Below are positions 1 to 6,163 of a stretch of DNA of 6,163 nt, one piece after another (the stretch's first letter is position 1; the number at the start of each line of letters is the position of its first letter). The translations under genes were made by a program, and so were the position numbers. Origin of the DNA: an uncultured Prevotellaceae bacterium (GTDB lineage: Bacteria; Bacteroidota; Bacteroidia; Bacteroidales; Bacteroidaceae); NCBI GenBank assembly GCA_946403615.1, contig CAMJAO010000139.1, positions 1 to 6,163 on the forward strand, given 5' to 3'. Below the pieces are notes generated by a model. That model was not told the origin of the DNA. It saw only the letters and a list, made by a program, of their open reading frames with translations, and made no database searches.

Positions 1-716
1 AGGAGATGGACCGCCGTATCATCCTGCAACGGATGACACTGTTGAAACAACGGTTGGTGGAGATAGACAAGCAGAAGACCACACAGCGCAAAAACCGCGG
101 GCGACTGATACGCGTAGCACTCGTGGGCTATACCAACGTGGGCAAATCAACCATCATGAATATGCTGGCGAAAAGCGAGGTGTTTGCCGAGAACAAGCTC
201 TTCGCCACACTCGATACGACCGTACGCAAGGTGGTGGTAGAGAATCTGCCGTTCCTCCTGGCCGATACCGTTGGATTCATCCGTAAACTGCCCACCGACC
301 TGGTCGACTCCTTCAAATCGACCCTCGACGAGACACGCGAGGCCGACCTGTTGCTGCATGTGGTGGACATCTCCCACCCCGACTTCGAGGAGCAGATACA
401 GGTGGTGGAGCAGACGCTCAAGGAGCTGGGCTGCGCCGACAAGCCTTCGATTATCGTGTTCAACAAGATAGACGCCTACCGCTGGACGGAGAAAGAGCCC
501 GACGACCTGACACCTCCCACAAAAGAGAACATTTCGCTCGACGAGCTGAAGCACACATGGATGGCGAAGTTGCAGGAGAACTGCCTGTTCATCTCTGCCC
601 GCGAGAAAATCAACATCGACGAGTTCCGCGAGGTGCTGTACAAGAAAGTGCGTGAACTGCATGTGCAGAAATATCCTTACAATGATTTTCTGTACGATAA
701 TGTTGAGGAGGAATAG
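1..716 (+). CDS. hflX: GTPase HflX, C-terminal part (5' end outside window)
   Basis: HflX is a translation-factor-type GTPase that binds the 50S ribosomal subunit and, in other bacteria, splits stalled or stressed 70S ribosomes. The visible part starts at the end of the HflX N-terminal domain: the E-MDRR segment at the left edge matches the conserved stretch before the coiled linker. The ATG at position 6 is therefore internal, and roughly 170-180 residues are missing upstream. Counting from that Met, the G domain shows G1 GYTNVGKST (41-49), a G2 threonine in TLDTTV (68-73), G3 DTVGF (87-91), G4 NKID (153-156) and G5 SA (197-198). All GTP-binding motifs are intact, so the protein should be active. 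The C-terminus ends in a short acidic tail (EEE) after YPYNDFLY. The next gene is 170 bases away, so this is probably the end of a transcription unit. The family is certain; the precise role in this organism is inferred. Confidence 0.96.
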   Translation, partial: EMDRRIILQRMTLLKQRLVEIDKQKTTQRKNRGRLIRVALVGYTNVGKSTIMNMLAKSEVFAENKLFATLDTTVRKVVVENLPFLLADTVGFIRKLPTDLVDSFKSTLDETREADLLLHVVDISHPDFEEQIQVVEQTLKELGCADKPSIIVFNKIDAYRWTEKEPDDLTPPTKENISLDELKHTWMAKLQENCLFISAREKINIDEFREVLYKKVRELHVQKYPYNDFLYDNVEEE

Positions 717-742
717 ACCTAACTCGTTCCCCAAATTCCACA

Positions 743-787
743 AGGGCGTTGGGAGTAATTAGCACTTAAGCAGGCCCAATGCGCCCT
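743..787. other. Imperfect inverted repeat (possible stem-loop) after hflX
   Basis: The left arm GGGCGTTGGG (744-753) pairs with the right arm CCCAATGCGCCC (775-786), with a two-base bulge (T780, G781). One more A-T pair is possible at 743/787. The loop is 21 bases. Ten to eleven pairs, eight of them G-C, make this the strongest hairpin I found in the gap between hflX and the DUF4954 gene. It lies 27 bases after the hflX stop, where a terminator would be expected, but no T-run follows the right arm (next bases CTCCCTTAG). It could be a non-canonical terminator, an mRNA 3'-end stabiliser or a structure in the leader of the next gene. Confidence 0.45.
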
Positions 788-886
788 CTCCCTTAGAATT
801 AATGATTGGCGGACTAATGTCTGAACTTCTGAACTACTCAAAAACTCCAGAAAAAAACAAATTTGAAATATTAGGAATAGAAATAT

Positions 887-2725
887 ATGGAATACAGATC
901 GCTGACAATTGAAGAGATTAATATCCTCGAAGAACGGGGGTGTAAAGCCGAGGACTGGACGGCTATCAACGTGGCATACGACTTCACGCCCGACAACATC
1001 CGTCATGTGTCGTTTTACGGTGAGGTCAATCTCGGTGTGTTTGAGAAGACCATCGAGGTGAGTCAAGGGTTCCGCAAGCATACTGGCATCAAGCATGCCA
1101 CGCTTCGCAACGTGACCATCGGCGATAACTGCCTGATAGAGAACATCGGCAACTTCATCAACAATTACACCATCGGCGAGGAGTGCTATATCTCGAACGT
1201 GAACACCATCGAGACCACCGAGGGCGCGACCTTCGGCCAGGGCAACATGATCAGTGTGCTCAATGAGATGGGCGACGGCAACGTGATGCTCTTCGACGGG
1301 TTGACCAGTCAAGTGGCCGCGCTGATGGTGAATCACCATAAAGACAAGGAGTTGATGAAAGCGCTGAAGGCACTCATCCGCAAAGAGATAGCGAAGACCG
1401 TGCCGGAAAGGGGCACGATAGGTTTTGGCGTGAAAATCGTCAACACGTCGGAAATCACCAACACCAACATCAGCGACGACTGCGAAATCATCGGCGCCTG
1501 CCGTCTGAGCGACTGCTCCATCAAAAGCATACCTGAGGCCAGCGTATATATCGGCTCGGGGGTCATCTGCGAAAACTCCATCATCTTCGACGGTTCATCC
1601 ATCCTCAACAGCGTGAAACTGGAGAATTGTTTTGTGGGCGAGGCTTGTCAGATAACCAATGGTTTCACCGCCGAGAACAGCATTTTCTTCGCCAACAGCT
1701 ATATGGCCAATGGTGAGGCTTGCGCCGCCTTCTGCGGTCCTTTCTCAGCCAGCCATCACAAGAGTTCGCTCCTCATTGGCGGCATGTTCTCGTTCTACAA
1801 CGCCGGCAGTGCCACCAACTTCAGCAACCATGCCTATAAGATGGGACCCATGCACTACGGCATTCTGGAGCGCGGTTCAAAAACAGCCTCGGGCGCATAT
1901 CTGCTCATGCCCGCACATATCGGCACCTTCTCGGTATGTTTCGGCAAACTGATGCACCATCCCGACACCCGCAACCTGCCGTTCTCATACCTGATAGCTT
2001 ACGGCGAGACGATGTATCTCTCGCCCGGCCGCAATCTCACCACGGTGGGTCTCTACCGCGACATCCGCAAATGGCCCAATCGCGACATGCGCCCTAAGAA
2101 CGGTCAGAAGAGCATCGTGAATTTCGACTGGCTCAGTCCCTTCTCAGTGGGTGAGATTATCGAGGGGAAAAAGATACTTGAACGCTTGCAAGAGGCATCG
2201 GGCGAGAACGTCACCACATACAATTTCCATGAATATGTGATCAATGCCTCGTCGCTGCGCAAAGGCATCAAATACTACGACATCGGACTGCGTATCTTCA
2301 TGGGCGCCGTGCTGAAACGTCACCGTGTGGAACTGCCGAAGAGCGCAGTGGGCACAGGACGCTGGATAGACCTCTGCGGACTGCTCATGCCTGAGAGCGA
2401 AGAGACCCAACTCATCGAAGACATCAAAAACGGAGTCATCGACGACATCAACCAGGTACTCGACCGGTTTATCGTCATCAACGCCAACTACCCGGAATAC
2501 CGTTGGACTTGGGCCTACCGCATGATACTCGACTATTACGGCCTGGAGACTTTGACCGAAGAAGACGCCGCACGCATCCACGAGGACTATGTGAAAGCCC
2601 GCCGCGCCTGGATTGCGGAAATCCGCAAAGACGCCGAGAAGGAATTTGCCATGGGTGACGTGGAAGAGGAAGTGCTCGAGAATTTCCTTGAGAAACTCGA
2701 CCACGAGAAAGACTTTGAGGAATGA
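887..2725 (+). CDS. DUF4954 family protein, left-handed beta-helix (function unknown)
   Basis: This 612-residue protein resembles the DUF4954 family of Bacteroidetes, for which I know no established function. The N-terminal 60 residues, starting MEYRSLTIEEI, carry the short EEI and GC-AEDW segments that I recall from the family start, which supports the ATG at 887. A weak AGGA (873-876) lies ten bases upstream. From about residue 70 to 120 and again from about 185 to 280 there are hexapeptide-like repeats (for example VTIGDN, YTIGEE, VYIGSG, CFVGEA) with turn-forming N/G/S/C residues, as in left-handed beta-helix acyl- and nucleotidyltransferase-type proteins. The middle (about 285-360) is rich in His and small residues (H290, H291, H315, H323, H344, H357, H358). 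The last 110 residues look helical and charged, with an acidic tail. There is no signal peptide or membrane segment, so it is cytoplasmic. By analogy with other hexapeptide proteins it could act on a sugar or nucleotide-sugar, but this is only inference. The methyltransferase gene follows after four bases. Confidence 0.9.
   Translation: MEYRSLTIEEINILEERGCKAEDWTAINVAYDFTPDNIRHVSFYGEVNLGVFEKTIEVSQGFRKHTGIKHATLRNVTIGDNCLIENIGNFINNYTIGEECYISNVNTIETTEGATFGQGNMISVLNEMGDGNVMLFDGLTSQVAALMVNHHKDKELMKALKALIRKEIAKTVPERGTIGFGVKIVNTSEITNTNISDDCEIIGACRLSDCSIKSIPEASVYIGSGVICENSIIFDGSSILNSVKLENCFVGEACQITNGFTAENSIFFANSYMANGEACAAFCGPFSASHHKSSLLIGGMFSFYNAGSATNFSNHAYKMGPMHYGILERGSKTASGAYLLMPAHIGTFSVCFGKLMHHPDTRNLPFSYLIAYGETMYLSPGRNLTTVGLYRDIRKWPNRDMRPKNGQKSIVNFDWLSPFSVGEIIEGKKILERLQEASGENVTTYNFHEYVINASSLRKGIKYYDIGLRIFMGAVLKRHRVELPKSAVGTGRWIDLCGLLMPESEETQLIEDIKNGVIDDINQVLDRFIVINANYPEYRWTWAYRMILDYYGLETLTEEDAARIHEDYVKARRAWIAEIRKDAEKEFAMGDVEEEVLENFLEKLDHEKDFEE
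2717..2722 (+). promoter_or_regulatory. Ribosome binding site of the methyltransferase, inside the DUF4954 gene
   Basis: GAGGAA sits seven bases before the ATG at 2730 and lies within the last codons of the DUF4954 gene (stop TGA 2723-2725). It is the best-spaced Shine-Dalgarno match in the window. It decides the methyltransferase start at 2730 rather than the earlier in-frame ATG at 2613, which would overlap the upstream gene by more than 100 bases and add a residue stretch foreign to the family. The arrangement suggests translational coupling. Confidence 0.65.
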
Positions 2726-2729
2726 CCTT

Positions 2730-3674
2730 ATGTCAGCAAAGACCCGTGCAGGACGCAACCGCACATTGACAGTCTCTGAGGGCGAGATACCTGATTTGGA
2801 GACGTATATCTTGACAGCGGATGATATAAAGACATCATTTGTTGATGACTGTGTGGTCAACGCCGACCTCTTAGCGTGTATCGACGCCATTCCTGACGGG
2901 TATTTCGACCTGATTATCATTGACCCTCCCTACAATCTGGACAAGGATTTTCACGGGCAGCGGTTTTCCTCAATGAAAGCGGAAGATTACGAGGATTATT
3001 TAAGGTGTTGGTTTTATAAGGTTTGCGACAAATTGGCCCCTGACGGCACCCTGTATATGTGCGGCGACTGGAGATGCGCCTCATCCATGCAAAGGGTCAT
3101 CGAGGAGCGGTTGACAGTGATGAACAGAATCACTTGGCAACGCGAGAAGGGAAGAGGTGCGAAGTCGAACTGGAAAAACGCCATGGAGGACATCTGGTTT
3201 GCGGTGAAGAATCCCCTTGATTACCATTTCGACGTGGAATCGGTCAAGATGAAGCGAAAGGTGAAGGCACCATACAAGGTTGACGGCAAGCCCAAGGACT
3301 GGGAAGAGACCGCATCGGGTAATTTCCGCCTCACCTACCCTTCCAACTTCTGGGACGACATCAGCATACCGTTCTGGTCTATGCCCGAAAACACAGACCA
3401 CCCCACCCAAAAGCCCGAGAAACTGTATGCCAAGTTGATACTAGCCTCATCAAAGCCCGGCGACAAAATATTCGACCCGTTTTTAGGCAGCGGAACAACG
3501 GCCGTAGTGGCAAAAAAACTTGGGAGGCATTTCTGCGGTGTCGAAATCAACCGCGAGTACTGCCTGTGGGCTGTCAAACGGCTCATCTGTTCTAAGAATG
3601 ACAAGTCGATACAAGGATATGCCGACGGAGTGTTTTGGGAACGCAACTCATTCGGAGAGCAGAAAGGGAAATGA
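2730..3674 (+). CDS. DNA methyltransferase, beta class, probably adenine-N6-specific (solitary)
   Basis: This 314-residue enzyme should transfer a methyl group from S-adenosylmethionine to the exocyclic amino group of a base in a specific DNA sequence. The catalytic motif IV is DPPYN (residues 65-69), preceded by the usual hydrophobic strand FDLIII. The AdoMet-binding motif I, FDPFLGSGT (248-256), comes later and is followed by GVEI with the acidic ribose-binding residue E272; HPTQKP (224-229) precedes motif I. The order IV, then target-recognition region, then I defines the beta class. DPPY favours N6-adenine, though N4-cytosine cannot be excluded. The segment around residues 135-155 (TWQREKGRGAK through EDIWF) recalls M.RsrI- and MboII-type enzymes; the lysine-rich region of about 160-210 is the probable target-recognition part, and its specificity cannot be read. 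All motifs are intact. There is no endonuclease gene beside it. G+C of bases 2761-3660 is about 50% by hand count, against 53-65% in the few neighbouring rows I counted, and TTA, AGA and AGG codons occur, which hints at transfer. Confidence 0.93.
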   Translation: MSAKTRAGRNRTLTVSEGEIPDLETYILTADDIKTSFVDDCVVNADLLACIDAIPDGYFDLIIIDPPYNLDKDFHGQRFSSMKAEDYEDYLRCWFYKVCDKLAPDGTLYMCGDWRCASSMQRVIEERLTVMNRITWQREKGRGAKSNWKNAMEDIWFAVKNPLDYHFDVESVKMKRKVKAPYKVDGKPKDWEETASGNFRLTYPSNFWDDISIPFWSMPENTDHPTQKPEKLYAKLILASSKPGDKIFDPFLGSGTTAVVAKKLGRHFCGVEINREYCLWAVKRLICSKNDKSIQGYADGVFWERNSFGEQKGK

Positions 3675-3755
3675 AGAAAAAGTCATCCCTGCACCGCTTC
3701 AACCATTCAACAAGACAGACAAAATAACATTCAATCTAAAAAGACATTCGACAAC

Positions 3756-6163
3756 ATGTTGAAAAAAGTATTTCTGACTATCTGCCTGGCGCTCATCGGG
3801 ATGGGCTTGCAGGCGAAAGACTATCCTTACGTGACCGTACCGGGCGACATCATGCAGACACGCATCTACACGCTCGGCAACGGACTGAAAGTGTATCTCT
3901 CCGTCAACAAGGAGAAACCGCGCATCGACGCGCACATCGCCGTACGCACCGGCAGCCGTAACGACCCCGCCGAGACCACTGGTCTGGCCCACTATCTGGA
4001 GCACCTGATGTTCAAGGGCACCAAGCAGTTTGGCACCACCGACCCCGTGGCAGAGGCTCCGCTACTCGACGACATCGAGACCCGCTACGAAGTGTATCGC
4101 ACACTGACAGACCCCGCCGAGCGCAAACGCGCCTATCACGAGATAGACAGCGTGTCGCAGTTGGCAGCCAAGTATTTCATCCCCAACGAATACGACAAAT
4201 TGATGTCGGCCATCGGTTCGCAAGGCACCAACGCCTACACCTCGTTTGACGTGACCTGCTATGTGGAGAACATCCCCTCGAATGAGGTGGAAAATTGGGC
4301 CCGCGTGCAGTCCGACCGTTTTCAGAATATGGTGATACGCGGATTCCACACTGAGTTGGAAGCCGTGTATGAGGAGAAGAACATCGGCATGGCACAAGAC
4401 TCGCGCAAGGTATGGGAGGCGCTCACCGCCCTGCTCTGCCCCACCCACCCCTACGGCACACAGACCACCATCGGTACGCAGGAGCATCTGAAGAACCCCG
4501 CCATCACCAACATCAAGAATTATTTCCACCGCTATTATGTGCCCAACAACATAGCCATCTGCATGGCTGGCGACTTCGACCCCGATGAGGTCATCGGCAT
4601 CATCGACCGTTATTTCGGTTCATGGAAGAAAAGCGAGACGCTCACCCTGCCCACCTTCCCCGCTCAGGCACCCATCACCGCCGTGCGCGACACCACCGTT
4701 TTGGGCCTGGAGGCAGAGAACCTGATGATGGCATGGCGATTCGGCGAGGGCCGCTCTGCCGAGAACGACACGCTCGACGTGATTGGTGACATGCTGGCCA
4801 ACGGCAAGGCAGGACTTTTCGAGGTGGATTTGGAGCAGACGATGAAGACACGCAGCGTGTTCGCCGGCACACAAACCATGACAGACTATTCGGGTTTCAT
4901 CATCGGCGGCACTCCCAAAGACAACCAAAGTCTGGAGGAACTACGTGCGCTGATACTTGAAGAACTGGAGAAATTCAAACGCGGCGAGTTCGACGATGAC
5001 TTGCTACAGTCTGTCATCAACAATAAACGGTTGAATTACTTCCGTTCGATGCAAAACAACCGTGCCCGCGTGTCGGAAATGGTCGATGCCTTCATCAACG
5101 GCGCCGACTGGGCTGATGTGGCAGGAAGACTGGACCGCCAGTCAAAGATGACGAAAGAGCAAGTCACCGCATTCGCCCGCCGCTATCTGCGCGATGACAA
5201 TTTCATCTGTGTGTATAAGCGCATGGGCGAAGACACCAGCCAGAAAAAGATAGAGAAACCCGAAATCACAGCCATCCCCTCGAACCGCGACCTGAGCAGT
5301 GATTTCCTCAACAACGTGAGAAATGCCCAGGTGAAACCCATCGAGCCGCGATTTGTGGACTTCAACAAAGACCTGACGGTGACGAAGACCACGAACAAAC
5401 TGCCCCTGCTATACAAGCAAAACACCGAGGACGGGCTGTTTAACTTGTCATTCATCTACGACTTCGGCACAGAGAATGTGCGCGGATTCGATTTTGCCCC
5501 GAGTTATCTGGAATATGTGGGTACAGACAAAAAGACCGTCACACAAATCAAACAAGAGTTTTACAAACTGGCATGTTCGTACAGCATCAACGTGAATGAC
5601 TATTACACCACCGTCAACCTCTCCGGTCTGACCGAGAACATGTCTCAGGCTCTGGCTTTGCTCGAAGACCTGCTGAAGAACGCCAAGGGCAACCGCGACT
5701 CCTATGACAAATACGTGAATCTCGTGATGAAGAGCCGCGAGGATGCGAAAACGGACCAGGATGAGAATTTCACGCGTCTGCAAGAATATGGCATGTACGG
5801 CCCCTACAACTCCTACCTGAACACCCTGTCGGAGAAGGAACTGCGCGCATACGACCCGCAGGCGATGCTCAATCAATTGAAACGGCTGAGCGAATGGGAA
5901 CACACCGTGATGTATTTCGGCCCGATGACGGAGAAAGAACTGAACGATGTGCTGACCAAGACACACAAGACCGCCAAGCGTCTCGCACCTGCCCCTGCCG
6001 GCAAGGAATACACAGAGCAGACGACACCCACTAACGAGGTGATGATTGCCCCCTACGATGCGAAAAACATCTACATGATGCAATATCACAACGAGAACAA
6101 GCCTTACAGCAAAGAAGAACTGCCTGTGAGGTCGTTGTTCAACGCCTATTTTGGCAGCGGCAT
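3756..6163 (+). CDS. Exported M16 family zinc metallopeptidase (insulinase/pitrilysin type), 3' end outside window
   Basis: 802 codons are visible with no stop; full-length relatives in Bacteroidetes have about 930-980 residues. Residues 1-20 form a signal peptide: KK, a hydrophobic core from VFLTICLALIGMGL, and an LQA site before KDYPY. There is no convincing lipobox, so the protein is probably periplasmic. The first M16 domain (about 35-240) carries the inverted zinc motif HYLEH (H79, E82, H83), with E82 as general base, and the third ligand is probably E207 in the ELEAVYEE segment. RYYVPNN followed by an AGDFD motif marks the passage to the second subdomain (about 250-430). The second half (from about 533) repeats the fold but has DFAPSYLEYV (579-588) where the zinc motif would be, so it is a non-catalytic half as in other two-part M16 enzymes. 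It should degrade peptides enclosed between the halves; the substrate is unknown. The start has no Shine-Dalgarno but an A-rich leader, common in this phylum. No other in-frame ATG lies between 3675 and 3756. Confidence 0.95.
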   Translation, partial: MLKKVFLTICLALIGMGLQAKDYPYVTVPGDIMQTRIYTLGNGLKVYLSVNKEKPRIDAHIAVRTGSRNDPAETTGLAHYLEHLMFKGTKQFGTTDPVAEAPLLDDIETRYEVYRTLTDPAERKRAYHEIDSVSQLAAKYFIPNEYDKLMSAIGSQGTNAYTSFDVTCYVENIPSNEVENWARVQSDRFQNMVIRGFHTELEAVYEEKNIGMAQDSRKVWEALTALLCPTHPYGTQTTIGTQEHLKNPAITNIKNYFHRYYVPNNIAICMAGDFDPDEVIGIIDRYFGSWKKSETLTLPTFPAQAPITAVRDTTVLGLEAENLMMAWRFGEGRSAENDTLDVIGDMLANGKAGLFEVDLEQTMKTRSVFAGTQTMTDYSGFIIGGTPKDNQSLEELRALILEELEKFKRGEFDDDLLQSVINNKRLNYFRSMQNNRARVSEMVDAFINGADWADVAGRLDRQSKMTKEQVTAFARRYLRDDNFICVYKRMGEDTSQKKIEKPEITAIPSNRDLSSDFLNNVRNAQVKPIEPRFVDFNKDLTVTKTTNKLPLLYKQNTEDGLFNLSFIYDFGTENVRGFDFAPSYLEYVGTDKKTVTQIKQEFYKLACSYSINVNDYYTTVNLSGLTENMSQALALLEDLLKNAKGNRDSYDKYVNLVMKSREDAKTDQDENFTRLQEYGMYGPYNSYLNTLSEKELRAYDPQAMLNQLKRLSEWEHTVMYFGPMTEKELNDVLTKTHKTAKRLAPAPAGKEYTEQTTPTNEVMIAPYDAKNIYMMQYHNENKPYSKEELPVRSLFNAYFGSG

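Noticed and set aside
6..8. ATG at position 6 with AGGAG before it as the start of a short GTPase gene
   Set aside because: The reading frame and the residues before and after (E-MDRR) match the interior of HflX; the gene continues upstream of the window.
858..865. CAAATTTG as a Bacteroidetes -7 promoter box (TAnnTTTG) for the DUF4954 gene
   Set aside because: It matches all but one fixed position, but no TTTG-like -33 element lies at the proper distance and the site is only about 20 bases before the start codon. Too weak to list.
2613..2729. Earlier in-frame ATG at 2613 for the methyltransferase
   Set aside because: It would overlap the DUF4954 gene by over 100 bases. The start at 2730 has a well-placed GAGGAA and leaves an N-terminus of normal length.
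2144..2920. Long minus-strand frame opposite the DUF4954 and methyltransferase genes
   Set aside because: It spans two real genes with recognisable motifs on the + strand; its translation shows no domain and it arises from the G+C-rich codon pattern of the real genes.
3672..3758. Methyltransferase and M16 peptidase lie in the same frame with a single TGA between them (27 open codons)
   Set aside because: A run of 27 codons without a stop is not rare by chance, and the M16 gene begins with a clear signal peptide, which argues against readthrough fusion.
3765..3785. Lipoprotein signal (Cys10) in the M16 peptidase
   Set aside because: The residues before the Cys are LTI, lacking the small residue needed at -1, and the Cys lies inside the hydrophobic core; an ordinary cleavage after A20 fits better.
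5448..6089. Minus-strand frame of 213 codons opposite the M16 gene
   Set aside because: The + strand codes for the M16 second half here; the reverse translation is rich in V, H and L as expected of a shadow frame.

Overview
The window looks like a chromosomal stretch of a member of Bacteroidota, most likely Bacteroidales and plausibly Prevotellaceae. The reasons are the DUF4954 family protein (a family I know essentially from Bacteroidetes), a two-part M16 peptidase with an insertion typical of that phylum, an HflX tail of the Bacteroidetes type, and start sites that mostly lack a strong Shine-Dalgarno sequence. The order and family are inferred from protein resemblance recalled from memory, not from a search.

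All recognisable genes are on the + strand and the region is dense. Bases 1-716 hold the 3' part of hflX (ribosome-associated GTPase), whose N-terminal domain lies upstream of the window. A 170-base gap (717-886) follows, with a good imperfect inverted repeat but no T-run. Bases 887-2725 encode a 612-residue left-handed beta-helix protein of the DUF4954 family, function unknown. Four bases after its stop, with a Shine-Dalgarno sequence inside the end of the DUF4954 gene, begins a 314-residue DNA methyltransferase (2730-3674) of the beta class, probably adenine-N6-specific, with no restriction enzyme gene next to it. After an 81-base spacer, an exported zinc peptidase of family M16 starts at 3756 and runs off the right edge after 802 codons.

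The DUF4954 and methyltransferase genes are very likely co-transcribed and may be translationally coupled. The M16 gene could belong to the same transcript or have its own promoter; no convincing promoter is visible. HflX and the M16 peptidase are housekeeping or envelope functions. The two points that stand out are the solitary methyltransferase, which has a lower G+C content (about 50% by hand count) than sampled neighbouring rows, and the uncharacterised DUF4954 protein with a histidine-rich central segment. I see no tRNA or rRNA genes, insertion sequences, CRISPR arrays or phage genes, and no clear sign of a new multi-gene system.
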